In this document: positions 16,401 to 28,600 of the stretch, piece by piece | How positions within the stretch are numbered: the first letter of the stretch is position 1 | How the letters are laid out: the number at the start of each line of letters is the position of its first letter | Assembly: GCA_026413225.1 (NCBI GenBank) | Contig: CM048556.1 | Coordinates: forward strand, 22,173,115-22,237,114 | Origin: Otis tarda | Lineage: Eukaryota; Chordata; Aves; Otidiformes; Otididae | Length of the DNA: 64,000 nucleotides | Direction of reading: 5' to 3' | The notes under the pieces: model-generated | Told to the model about the DNA's origin: nothing | Databases searched by the model: none | What the model saw: the letters and a program-made list of their open reading frames with translations, nothing else | Made by a program: the position numbers and the translations under genes

Positions 16401-18816
16401 GAGCTTCCCGAGGCGACGTCGGTGCCGGTATTTATGACGTGTAAGGGGCAGACAGCACGAACTACTGACTTCTGGATTTGAAAGTCACCATTTCCAAAGC
16501 TTTGGAGGTGCTACAATTCTGTGGAAAATATCCAGTTTGGGACCGTTGTGCTTTTAAAGTTCAGTGACAAATTGCATTTTTTGGTGAATTTATAATTCAT
16601 AGAGTTACAGTTATTACGACCCGTTATCATTGATAATATTATTCGGCAGGGCACGCGAGAGCAGAAAATGATAAAATTCAATATACGTGACATTCGTGTG
16701 ACTGCAAATCCACGTACACACACGTGGGGGGTACGCACACACGCACAGGGATGAAAGACAGCATTGATGGCCAAATGAAGCCAATCCCGTGAAAAAGTCA
16801 AGACGAGTGAAGCAAGAGATTAAAAATACTTTGCTTCAACATCTTGCAGGAAACCTCGCCAAGATCAGCAGGTACAAATGACAGCTTATTTTTTTAACCA
16901 GAAAACATCCCAATTAAAGGAATGACCATTCCCTGATTTCGCCAGCCTGTATTCACGCTGAGATGTCACGCCTGCCGGCTCACCGTTCGCCTGCGACGCG
17001 TTCGGACTCCCCCAGAGCCTGGGAGCAAAAACTGCTTGGAAACACAGCCGAGAATGTCACTGCTGTGAGTCACCGAAACAAACCCCAGCCCTCGCAGCGG
17101 CCCTACGAAATATATCGCTGTCGGAATCCCTAACGCTCAGCAGTTTGGAAACCTGCTGACAGAAAAAAAAAAAAAAAAAAAAATTAAAAAAAAATGTGTG
17201 TACCCTGGGAGCATCTCCAGCGCGGAGGAACGGAGGCACCAACGCCCTCCAGGAGAAGGAAAGGGTGAAGTCAGCCCGGGCTGGAGAGGCTGGAGGAAAA
17301 TCTGCTCCCTGCGCCCCGCACCCATGAAATCCCGATCGCTTCCTTCCCGTCAGCAAACGCTCTTTGGCACTTCAGCAGGCAGCGATATTTTTTAACCCCT
17401 CGGTTAAAGGCGTTCAATGACGCCGGTGTTTTTCCTCCCTCTGTGGCAGCTGTGCTGCAGAACTTGATTAAAACCAGTAAAAAAGGGCTCTGTCTAACAA
17501 ACCTGTCCAAGAGCAAAGAGATCTGCGTGGGCTGTTATTATTTCTCTTCTTCCCAAGCGCTCACTCAGTACCACGCTTTGTATTTTCGGCACTAATAACG
17601 CATTTCTAAACAAGTCAATAGACAAATTTACAACAGAGCGGCTACGCAGCAAGCTCTGCCCGATTTGTCCGCGAAGCGGGAGAGCAGGCGGGCTGCGAGA
17701 CGGGGACAGCCGTCCGCGGGGCGTTTCCAGCCCGAACGGCGCGGTCGGGCGCGATAACGGAGCAACGACAGACGGCGGCGGAGTTCGGGACGTGAGCAAC
17801 CCGACCGCAGCCGCGGCTGAAATAGCGTGGGTTGGCGGTCCAGGGGTACGAACTGGGAGAGCCTGGTTCTCAACCGGTTAAAGTTTCTGCTGCAGCGCAG
17901 GACCAGCAATCAACATTTTTTTTACCACTCATCACTTTTCCCCCTGTTCTTTAGCGACCGAGGGCACCCACCCCAGGACCCCCCAACCACGCTTTGTCCT
18001 CCAAGGACCCGAGCGGTTTATCACGGCGCGCTTCGCGCAGCGTTTCGGTTTTTTTTTTAAGTAATGACATGATAATTTAGTGATGCTCTGTAAAAAAAGG
18101 GCGGGGAACGCCGTTCTGCAGAGGGATACGAACCGTGAGCAGCGGTTTTGTGAACTTGCCGGGAGCTTGCCAAGAGCTTCTGGGATTTCTGGAGGAAAGG
18201 GAGAAAAAGAGCGTTTGTCACCTGAGCTCCTTGAACCTTTTCAGAGCCGTTTTACTGGTTGTGCCTCTAACACGGCATCGAAAGGCACTCACAGATCAAA
18301 CGAGCGGATAAGGCTAACTACATATTTATAAGAGGGGAAAAAAAAAAAAAAAGCATGTTTTCCAAAGCTCAGTCCAGCCGAGGTGCCAAGAACAGCCAGG
18401 GAAATAAAGCAGCACGGTGGAAGGGGCAGCGCAGCCGTGTCGTTCCTACCATGAAATCCTCGTACGGCGACGAGCGGGACCGGCTCAGAGTGGATGTCAG
18501 GAAAAAAAAAAAAAAAAAAAAAGAAAAAACCACCCGGCCTGTCCCAACAACAACACCCCCCCCCGCCACGGCAGTGGGCAAAACACCTCGGGGAGGCAGA
18601 AAAGGAGCAGGTCAGTAAAAAAATAAAGCGCCTGTGAAAACCATCGGAATTTTGTCAGCGCTGGAGCCAGTTCCCATTTAATGTCACGACAATTTCGACC
18701 GGTTGTGCGACCGCCCGGAAAAACGCCACGACCTCCTTAAAGCGAAAAAGGGAAGGTGAGAGACGCGGAGGCGTTGTCCCCGAAGCCGCAGTTACCTGTA
18801 AGGTCAGGTAGACCAT
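13474..18816 (-). CDS. ACOD1: ACOD1/IRG1-like cis-aconitate decarboxylase (itaconate synthase)
   Basis: Exons on the minus strand: 15930-15743, 15572-15480, 15192-14987, 14392-13474. They give 467 residues in perfect phase (human ACOD1 has 481), and the whole MmgE/PrpD fold is present. Residues I recall as catalytic in human ACOD1 are all conserved: Asp93, Thr97 and His103 in SMDFDDTWHPATHPSG, His159 in FHPPSVVG, Lys207 in AKPLHIGNAA, and Tyr318 in KYINRPFP. The enzyme makes itaconate from cis-aconitate, normally at mitochondria of activated macrophages. A candidate first exon (18816-18796, MVYLTLQ) sits below a TATA box. However, it ends in phase 0 while the next exon needs phase 1, so the true start or an extra small exon is unresolved. 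The setting beside CETN2/NSDHL differs from ACOD1 on human chromosome 13, so this may be the IRG1-like paralogue. Enzyme family certain, orthology uncertain. Confidence 0.93.
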
Positions 18817-18885
18817 GCTGGTGGCTGCCACGGCGGCGCGGTCGCCGGCTCCGCACTGCTCTGTCCCGGGGATGGGAGAGGTGGC
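18796..18885 (-). other. Candidate first exon of the ACOD1-like gene
   Basis: About 25-30 bases downstream of a TATA box the sequence has an ATG at 18816 in a good context (CCAGCATGG) and, 21 bases later, a consensus donor (CAG|GTAACT). The reading phase does not match the next recognised exon. It may be a leader exon with a short upstream frame, or a connecting exon was missed. Confidence 0.45.
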
Positions 18886-18908
18886 TGAAAGGTGCTTTGG
18901 TGTCAGGG

Positions 18909-18916
18909 TTTATATA
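18909..18916 (-). promoter_or_regulatory. TATA box of the ACOD1-like gene
   Basis: TATATAAA on the gene strand, about 95 bases upstream of the candidate ATG. It is correctly placed for a start site near 18880. Confidence 0.7.
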
Positions 18917-18993
18917 TGCTTCTGAAAGGCAATTTGCTTTTTGTTTTTTTTTTTGTGTTTTTTTTTTTTTCTGCAACTGAATTTCAAGCGTGA

Positions 18994-19001
18994 TGACATC
19001 A
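18994..19001 (-). promoter_or_regulatory. CRE/AP-1-like site upstream of the ACOD1-like gene
   Basis: TGACATCA on the + strand, a one-base variant of the palindromic CRE (TGACGTCA), about 78 bases upstream of the TATA box. ATF/CREB/AP-1 binding is inferred from the motif only. Confidence 0.4.
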
Positions 19002-19069
19002 GCCTCCGGGGACCAAGAGGGTGCGGGGAATAGATGAGGAGGGGTGTTTTTTTTCTCTGCCTAACAGAA

Positions 19070-19079
19070 GGGAAACCCC
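19070..19079 (-). promoter_or_regulatory. NF-kB-like site upstream of the ACOD1-like gene
   Basis: GGGAAACCCC matches the GGGRNNYYCC consensus in both orientations. It lies about 155 bases upstream of the TATA box. ACOD1 is known as a gene induced by inflammatory signals, which makes the site plausible. The run of C that follows also makes a chance match possible. Confidence 0.45.
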
Positions 19080-22000
19080 CCCCCGGTTTCAGGAAATAAA
19101 TAATAAAAAAAAAAAGATTTAGGACAATAACTGACAAAGTTCAAGGGAACTCCTCTCTCCAAAATGCCACAGGTGCCAATGTGTGAAGCAACCGGCCCCA
19201 GGCTCCTCCTACGCAGCAGGACTATAAAACTGGTCCTCACCAGGAAATGAGAGGGACACGAGCATCCTCCCAGTGAGCCGAAGTGCCACCACACCAGGTA
19301 ATCCAAGCTGCAGAGGGAGAAGGTGGTTTTTCTCTGATGCTTTTCTTGACTCCGTTCAGTGTTTTCTCAGTTGGCTGAACCTTTCCGTAGCTCTCCTCCT
19401 TCTAAATACTCAGAATTTATAAACCTGCCTGCCACGTGCTGCCGGGTCACTGAAACGTTAGCGCGGACCTGGGCGCTGGAGCTGCCAGGAGACCTCGGGG
19501 CCCTTCGCTCCCAAGGGAACGCCGGGGCTTTGGGGGGAACGCCACGGCTTTGCTTCGGCCAGCAGTGAAACCCGGGGACGTTTGGCACGCCGCGGATTAT
19601 TTTGTGCAGGATAAGAGCCTGGCGTGATACATCTCGCGTTTAAAACCAGCCTGGATCTTCTGCTCCATGCTGGGCACACCCTTGATCACTGCGATCATAG
19701 CAAAGCATCTCTGGGCTCTTTTCCACCAAGGAGAGCCAGGGCTGTGATATTTATTCTAGCTGGGTCGCGTTCTCGTGCGCTGCTGATTTTGCTGGGTGCT
19801 TATCCAAAAGCAAAGAACTGCATTTCATCTCTTGGAGACAGGGCGTTTTCTCAGAGCTGTACAAACATTTGCTATCATTAATGAGGTGGGATGGAAAACT
19901 AATCGCAGAACGCCACCGGGAAAAAGTGTCTCAAAATTTAACATTTTGGTGGTTTTGTGTGCGTCCCACGGATGCTAAGCCTTGCTGCAGCCTTCCGCGG
20001 AGAAAATGTCCACGCACCAGTGCGTTCCCGTTACTATCGCCAAAGCGAGGAGGCGCGGGCAGCAAAAGTCAGCGCAAAGCAGACGCGCGCAGTGCTGCCT
20101 GCAAAGCCCCGCTCCGACAGCGAGGTGGAAAGGGGGTGCAGGGGGGGAATTCCTTCTTCTGGAAGGGGTGAAGGGAGGTTACTGAGAGCCAGGTGGCGAG
20201 GGAAGGAAGCGGCGCCGGGAGGCTGCAGCCCCGCCGGCACGCTGGCCACGTGGGCACGGCTCGGAGGTCAGGCGGAGGGAAGACCTCCGAGCCACTTCTG
20301 CAAGCCCCAGGCTGAGTAACGTCGGGGGGCGAGCAGGAAAAGGAAAGGCGGTGGAGGAGGCTGGGTGAGGGAGGGGGCGGCTCTGGCTTTGCCCTCGCTG
20401 CACGAGGGGTTCGTGCAAGGGAGGGAGCGGCCCGGGCTGCCCCGTCCGTTGGGTAGAGCCAGCTCTCTGAAGGCCTGCCAGTGCCACGGGTGCCTCCTCA
20501 CTGCCGGGAGGTCTCCGTCCTCGCAGTGGGTGTGCTGGCCGGTACCCAGTGTGTACGCAGAGATGCTAACCCCCCCACAGGACCTCCCATTTGCTCCTCT
20601 GCCCCCACGCCACCCTGCATTGCCTACCCAAAGAGCCACCTTGCACCAGTCCCAGTCGAGGGTGCCCATCTCGCAGGCTTCGGTGCAAAGGAAAGGATCT
20701 GGTGGGGAGATCTCTCCTTGCTGTGTTGTGCGGCATGGGGGGCAGAGCTGCCACCTGATCAGTTTTCTGTAGCGCATGCAGGGAAACAGGTCCTTACGGA
20801 GTGCCAGAGGCAGCAGCAACGAGGGGTTTTACCACAGGGAGGCTCCTTCATCCTCCTCCTTTTCCATACCTCAGTCTAAATCCTCTCACAGCCGTTTCCT
20901 CTACACCTCCTTACCCCGACACGGCACATTCCGGTGTTTCCTTTCCCCCCTTCTCAGATGTCCTGTGAAGGATCGCACGGCCCTGTTAGTTGTGTCTCTC
21001 CATCCTTCACACAACCAAACTGTACACTGCAGGCTCTGCGGCCGCTAGCGTGGCTCGTTACGCAGGAACCACCACCAAAGAGAGCCTTGGCAAATGGAAA
21101 ACCACTCCGGCCAGCCAAGCAGTCCCCTGGCCAGCCCGTCTTCCTCCAGAAAACCCATCTCCTCCTCCTCCTCCAGAGACCGACTCAGAACAGGGGCTCG
21201 CTGCAGCATGCCTAGAAAGCCACTGGCCGAGCTGCTTCAGAAACATCTGGAGGAACTTAACGTTGTGGCCCGCCTCCAAGTACAACCATTTAAACCATAC
21301 CACTTATTTATATCCGCATGTCATTAAAAAAAATGACGCCACGGGCACCTGCTCAGCTCTTCCTAAGGGCGCATCCTTTCTTAGCACCTCCTCCAAGTCA
21401 GGAGTTCGTACGGATGCTTGGCGTTAAAAGAGAGCGTTCCTCCCGCAGAGCCGCGGTTGGGTGCATCTCTCCTTCTGAACCCCAAAACCCCAACCTTCAG
21501 CACAACCCAACAACTGAAGGAATTAACTGTCCCCCAAGGTTCACTTGAAAATGTTTACCCTTTCCACATTAAAGGAGAGCTGCAGTTGCTGAATCAGTTC
21601 AGAGCTGTTAGGAGTCAATTTATCCTTCATTTTTTGTGAAAATTACATCCTTTAGCACAGATGGAGAGAAGGAAAACATGGGGAGTTTAGTAGAACAAGG
21701 GAGTCCAGAGGCCACTGCCTTTTGCAAAACATATATGTCTTCCCATGAACGCTGTGTGTTTAAGAGCAGACACTGGGATTTAGGTTCATTAATGTCCACA
21801 AAACCATTTCTTCTTTGCGTGGTGCTCCTTCACCCCTCCTCACTCCCCCCATCCATCGCGGTGCCGCACGCTTGCCTTCCTGTCCAAAACACTGTTTGGA
21901 ATGGCTGGGAGCAGAATACATCACTGTCTCCTGTTCCAGCTCCTTTCGGTCATACAACGTTCTAAAAATACCGAAATAACAAGGACATGGCTGTTTTGTT

Positions 22001-22696
22001 TTCATCTTTGTTTCCTAACAAAAACCTCCAGAGAGCAAACTCGCGCTCACGGTACCCGGAGGAGTGGAAACGCGGGGGCCGCCGGCAAGCAGACACGTTA
22101 ATGGCAGAAGTATGAAGGGTTTGAAAACAAACCGTTTAGTCACCGGGGTTTCAAGAAAGGGATGGAGCTGGAAAATTCCATCTGGAAGGGAGACGGTGTC
22201 TGTGCGCACCGTGCCTGCCTGTTTGTCTGTAACAGTGGATAAGAAGTGTCCTGGAGTGGCTCAAAAATACCTTGTGGGTTCTGTCTGAATGTTTGTTGGT
22301 TTGTGTTGGGCTATTCATTCCTCTCCATCTCCAGCGGCCTGGAGAAGAGGGGGCAGGAGCCATCACCACCACCTGCAGCGCTTTGGGGCACCGAAATGTG
22401 TTTTTGCCAGAAATCCTGGTAGCCTAAATAGGGTTGTGTGTGTTTTTTCTGGATAGGACTCCGGAAAGTAGGCACCTAAAGTTTTGCTTTGAATCGAGCC
22501 TTTGTCTGGAGCCACGAGCGGGGAGGCACCATGGAAACACCTGAGCCTGTCACCAGTTTCTCCCTCCTCGCAGCAGGGGCACGGCTCTGAAGGCTGGCCC
22601 AGTGCCCGAGCCAAAGCAGCGCTGGTCTAGACGCCGACGACGGTGAGGTTGTGGGGGTGACCGCCGACACTCTTGTTTTGTCTGGAAGGAAGGGCC
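19080..22696. other. Divergent intergenic region between the ACOD1-like gene and gene A
   Basis: About 3.6 kb separates the two head-to-head genes. It is moderately GC-rich at 20.0-20.5 kb and contains no exon I can recognise. Long open frames here (for instance 20268-20819 minus) are low-complexity, GC-driven and lack family resemblance. Immediately before gene A (22.6-22.7 kb) the sequence is CpG-rich without a clear TATA box. Confidence 0.4.
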
Positions 22697-25600
22697 ATGG
22701 CGAGCGCGGCGGGTTTCGCGGCCGTCTTCTACAGCGAGCCGGCGGCGCTGGGGCTCCTCGCGAACGTGGTCAGCGCCTTCCTCCTCTGCCTGCAGAACTT
22801 CGCCGTGGCGCACACCAGCCTCCGGCCGCAGGGAGCAGAGGACATCCTTGCAGGTGGGTGATGCAGCTGGTGGGGGATACTGGGGCTGCTGGTTGGAGGT
22901 GAACTTTCCCTGAGAGCCCCCAGCTCTTTGAGAGTCATCCCCCATGGGCCAATGGACAGCATTGGTGGGATGGGCAGGGAAACGTGGACATTTTCCAGAG
23001 TACAGAAGGTCTGTGCGGTCCCAAGGACAGCTGCTCCTCCTTCCCCAGAAATTGCCAGGAATCTGGTCCAAACCTTTCATGCGCCATTCCCCTACCGTCG
23101 TAGGCCCAAACCGCTCCCGGACCTGCCCACCGTGCTGAGCATACCAAGGGGTTCGGTGGCCACACACCAAAGCTCAGCCCAGAGATTTTTCATAAAGCTG
23201 GGAAGAGAGGGGAAGATGGAAGCTTCTTCACAAGAAGGCTGCGGGACCTGCAGTGGGGCAGCCCCCAGAGCTTGGGGCTGCAGCACTGCTTCCTGCAACC
23301 CAAGCTTTTTCATGGCTTGCTTCCTACCTGTCCTGTTCATGTGTCTCTCAGGTGTCCATCTCATCCTGATTGGAGGCTTTGTCCAGCTCCTGGCAGGATT
23401 TCTCGCCTTCCGGAAGTATGACCACCTGGGAGGTGCAGCCTTTCTCACCTTCTCCGCTCTGTGGAGCAGTTACGGGGCTACGCGCATCATCACAGCCTCT
23501 TACCCCTCCGTGCAGAACATAACGCTGACCTCGGGGAACGCCAGCCACCTTCTGCCCGCCGGCACGGCCCACCTCTCTGGCAGCCAAAGCGCGGTGGCCG
23601 GGCTGGTGGCCTACATTGCCATTTCCTTTATCCTCTCCTTCTGCTCAGCCACGGTGAACTACATCATGCCCTTCATATTCGGGGCCATCGCACTTGCCCT
23701 GGTGTTTGAAGCAGTGGCGCTCTTTGGCCAGTGGGCCCTGATAGTGTCAGGTGTCATTGAGCTCATCATCGTCTTGTGCGGGCTGTACGGAGCGGTGGCT
23801 CTCCTGTTCAAGGGCATCACGCAAAGGTACGTCCTTCCAGGCTTTGGGAATCCCCTCTTCAATGTCTTGCTGCTGGGGTCCGCACAGAAAAGCTCTTCCA
23901 AGGCCATTGGGGAAGAAAAGAAAAAGAATACGAAGTATGCCGAGCCAATGGCCCTAGGCAACATCTGCGATACCATCTCTCCCTTTTTATTTGCCTTTTA
24001 TTTCTTTGGGTACATGAAGGACTTTTGTGTTGGAGCAGCGTGGATATCCATCATCTCCAGCTGCCAGCTGCTGTCCAGCTTCTACAGTTATCTGAGAGGT
24101 GACGTCTACCACACCACCAAGTTTGGTGCCCACAGCCTCTACTGGCTGACGATGGCTTGGGAAGAGTTTACACTCACCGCCTTCCTCGGGCGGTCCGAGG
24201 CTCAGGAAAGCAGGCTGGGAATGTTTGGAGGGTGGTTCTTCCTGGCTGTTGCCTGCATGCTCTTTCTGATGTCAACCCACAAAGACACCCTGGAGATGCT
24301 GCTAAATGCTTCATTCATCATCCTGACGACCGCCGCCATCCATCAGATCCCATTGCCAGCTGCTCACATCTTCCTGGGGGTGGCCTGCAGCCTCTGCACT
24401 GCTCTCTCCATGTACGCCACTTTCGCCAGCCTCATCAATTCCATCGGGGAGAAGGCTCTGATTCCAATTGGTGCCCAGGCTCTGTCCAACTCAGCTCTTC
24501 AAACCACGCTGATGGCTGTCAAAACCTGCTTCACAAGGGCCAAGAACCTCCCCAGCGGCACCAGCGCTGAAGTGCCAGACGCCTTGTTCTACATCTGCAA
24601 TGGCCTGGCCGCGGCCTCTGCCATCCAGGGCAGCCTCACTGACCCCAGCAGACAGCAGCTCTCCATACCCTCCGTGCTCATCCCAGGAGCCGTGATGCAG
24701 CTGTACGTCTGCAGGATCCAGGTTCAAGGAGGGAGGAGGTTTGGTTGCGTTCTGCCATTCTGCTACGCTGCCTTCTGGGGAGCATGGACCTGGCTCCGGT
24801 TTGCAGGTAACGCAAGGTCAGGGTTATTATTTTGCTTACGCAAAAAAAAAAAGCCCAACCCACCCAGGATGTTTTGGAAAGCCCAACCCACCCAGGATGG
24901 TTTTGGGAAGTTTCAGATTGCTTTATCCAACATAATTCCTTCTCCCATGGGGTTCAATGACACCAGGTCTACCAATATTCCTTCCTGGAAAAAGGCAAAG
25001 ACCAAACATCCCAGCTTGTACTCACCTCATCGATTGCCGTTGCCGCGGTCACTTGGTGCTCTTACAGCTATAGGAGTCTAAGTTGCGTCTTCCACTCCAA
25101 CAGACACCAAGATTCCCCTGCTAAACCACTGTGAGACAGCGCTCAGACTGTCTCTGGGCTGCTATCTCAGAATAACAGCTCAGGAGATGCTTTTGAGGCA
25201 GTGGAAGACTCCAGGTTCTGGATTTACCCTTTAGGAACCTGGAGCAACTCCTCTTGGCTGGTCATGGCCATGAAAGGAGATTTCAGAGTGATGAGCCTGG
25301 GCTTTTAAAAGCCTTGTTTAGCTCCAGGTGGGCTCCATGTTCATATAGCCTCGTGCCAGGCCCCATTAAAATGAGCACCTGTGCAGAAAGTTAAAGCTAT
25401 TTCTCAAGAGGCATGGCAAGAAGCTGTCAATGTTCTCACCCAAGCCCTGTTTATTACCAGCTGGAGCTAAAATCATCGGCTCTTTTGGCTATCCTTCCCC
25501 AGTTCTTCAGTTAATGCCTCACATGCAGAAGCAATGGCGTTTGGTGTGGTAGATGTTCTTTACAGCGGTCACCATCAGTTGGGTGACGGGTCGTTCTGTT

Positions 25601-28600
25601 ACGCCGCACTTAATGGTTTCCTCACCACCAAATCTGCCTCTCCCATTTCAGGCCACTTGCTGAACATCGGTCCGGGGAACAGCGAAGGATTCACTGCTGG
25701 TTCTGTTGCCTTTTTGGTGCTCAATGCTTTCTTGATTATTTTAGGTAAGTGCTAGAACCACATGCGATTGTTTGTTGAGGGGTATCTGGAGCCAGATCAT
25801 TAATCCCATCTGTGGTCACTCTGTGGTGGAGATGACAAGCGAGGGAGTCTCGGCTCTCTCTGTCAAGATTAAGCAAGAACTGAAATGTTTTGCCCACAGC
25901 CAGTAACAGAAGCTGAGCTGGGCTTAGAAGAAACAGTCATAAGGGAAGAACATTTCAAAGAAAACAAAAGGTTCAAATAAGGTGAAAGTGTTAGACCGAC
26001 TGGGCCACTGGCAGATCTCCACAGTCACCCTCCAGCCCAGCTGCTGTAAATCAGAACCTTTTTGGCTGCCTGAGAAGTGTTTTCCATGTGAGCACAGCGT
26101 ACTGGCAGAGTCAGGGTCTGGCAGCTCGTCTCGTGAAAGCTGAGGGCTGAACAAACCACGGCCGTACCCCTCTGTTCCCTCATGAGTGGGGAAGTCACAT
26201 CACAGACTGCTCCGTTTTACCAAATAAGATTAAGTTGATTTACGAAGTCTTCCACTGTTTCACACACATTTTTATGGACCATTCTCCAGTGTGAGTCCCT
26301 CTTGTTTCTGTTTCTTTTCACAGCTTCCTCTTTCAACGTGCTGCTTCTCTTCGTGACCCTCGCAATGGAGCTCTTGACCATTTGTTTTCTGCTCTTCACG
26401 TTGGAGAACCTCCCTTTGCCATTCGAAAGTGAGTTTTAGGTGAACTTGGTCCCCAAACCTTCACCCGCAGAGCCTGGCAAGGGGGTCCCTGGTTGGGGAG
26501 CAATGTTCTGCACGAGCCCAATATGGGAAAAAACAAGTAGGAGAGTTTGTCTTCTCTCCCTACAAGACTGGTGTGTGTGCAGGCTACAGATGTTGAGCCT
26601 TCAGGCTCCACGACTGGAGGAGGAAACCTTTCCTTTTATCACCTCCAGGTCCATTTAGGACCGCACACTCAGGTGTGGCTGATACTGCTGCATCAAGACA
26701 ACCTCCTGAGGTTCGGCACGGTCCTGCTTTCTAGCAGATGTTCAGTGATGTGAGGTTTGGGATGAACTAAACATGCCACCACTGTGCATGGCTGTAGTTC
26801 CCTTGAAGCTTTGGCTTTGCAGCAAGTGAGAATTTCATCTGTAATTACATAGAGTGCTTTAGCAAGATGCTTTGTGGAAGCTTTTCCACCAGGAGAAAAA
26901 AAAAACCTCAAACCAATAAAAGCCGTATGGCAAAAGATGCACAGGTAGGCAATCTCGGTAATTCCTTGAATTTTTAGACCCACAAATATGCTGGACCGCA
27001 AACGTTGCATGACAGGAAAGGCTGAAGTAAGTTTGCAATGCTGGGAAGTCATGAGGCACATAAGAAAATAAAACTTTGTCATCCCCCTTCTTGCCTTTGA
27101 CTCTCTGGGGTTTTTTTCCAGTTACGATCCTAAGCATCCTCAGCTTCATCTGCTTCTACGGAGCAACAGCGTCACTTGCAAACAGCATGTTTGGGAAGGA
27201 TCTCATGATGATGGGACCCCCTCTGCTCACAGTAAGAGACTTTGCATGATGGTGTAGCTTCCCTGGTCAGGAGGGATGTCCTGGGGTCTCTGGTCTCTCC
27301 TGGGGGAGCTGAGACTTCCACTGAACGTCCTTCCTTCAAAGCCTTAGTGCCATTGTAAATCCCGGTCGCAGCATTTCTGCAGGGAGCTGTGAGGTGAAAA
27401 TAAGCTCTCGTCCATTACGAATAACATGTATGGAAACTTGGAGATGGGGCAGGGACATTTACAAAACTCCTACCTCCGAAATGCCCATCTCCATCATCCC
27501 GTGGAATTAGCCATCTCCAAGCCAAGAACTGTTGACAGACTCAAGTTTTACAGCCCAGAACCTTGGGGGCAGGGAAGGAGGGAGTTGAAAGTTTCCCGAA
27601 GCGGACAGCAAGAGCTCCCCACCGGATCTGTTTAAGCTTTAAACTTTTTCCTAGCGCCTTGTATGTCTGAGCAAGGCAGTTCCACCTAACTGGGCTGATC
27701 GATCTCACAGCTCTGATTCCTGCCGCGGAGACACATTTTTGGTAAATCAGCGTTTCTAACCACGGGGACTCATGAGAAAGCACTTGAAACTTGATCTCAC
27801 TCAAATTCCTCTGGATTTAAGATTCCCAAGCAGTTTCCTTAGGTCACTTTGGACAGCAGTTATTTCTCCAGGGAGCAGTCACTGTGCTGGGTGGGATTCA
27901 TCTTCTGTAATTTTAGGCATCAGCGGTTCAAACGTCTGCCCCTGAGCTAGGCTCCTTGACTTTCTTTATTACTGGACAGAACAGATCACTTCTGCCTTGT
28001 GATTCATCTCACCTCTTTGGGTAAAGCGTCCCTAGAAGTGCTGCCTCTGCCCTGTGACTATCAAGGGAGCACGGCCCAGTGAGACACTTGCATTTGGGTG
28101 GACTGAATCCTACCCTGTGCTTCACATGTTGGCTTATTCCCACTATAATTGTTTTGTTGCCTCCTGATTATCGCCAGGTTGAGAGCTCCAAGAAGGACAC
28201 CGAAGATCCTCCACCCTGCATCTGCCCCAAGTCCCACTGCACGAGCGGCTTGAGGACCATCGCTGACTTGCTGAACACGGGGGCGGTGTGTGGGGTCCCG
28301 ACGGACACCGTGTACGCTTTGGCAGCCTCCTGCAAACACCCTCAAGCCATTGAGAAGGTCTACAGAATCAAGGTGTGAATGCAAGGCTGTCGTCTTGTTC
28401 CGTGGATCCTGCTTGGGTCCCGTAGATTAGTTATGTATGGCAGCAGAAACGGGAGCCCCTTGTTTCTCGTTGTCCCAAGACTGGGAATTTGACCACGGAT
28501 AGAGTTTAGGAGCAGCCACACCAAAACCTCATGGACTGTTTTCTGAGCCGAGCAACCTGGGGTGAAGCATCCTCTGCTCTGGGCGTGGGGCACCAGGAAT

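Noticed and set aside
18491-18521. Poly-A tract that could mark a retrotransposed copy
   Set aside because: No flanking gene-like sequence or target-site duplication was seen. Several A/T homopolymers occur in this ACOD1-like intron, consistent with simple slippage.
22928-23351. Open frame continuous with the large exon of gene A (would extend it by about 140 residues upstream)
   Set aside because: A strong acceptor with a pyrimidine tract at 23351/23352 joins exon 1 (22697-22853) in phase. The upstream part has no hydrophobic helix or SatP resemblance, so it is read-through of the intron.
24807-25081. Tail of the 717-codon open frame beyond gene A exon 2
   Set aside because: A consensus donor at 24806/24807 and an in-phase next exon (25652) that continues the third membrane block make this intron sequence.
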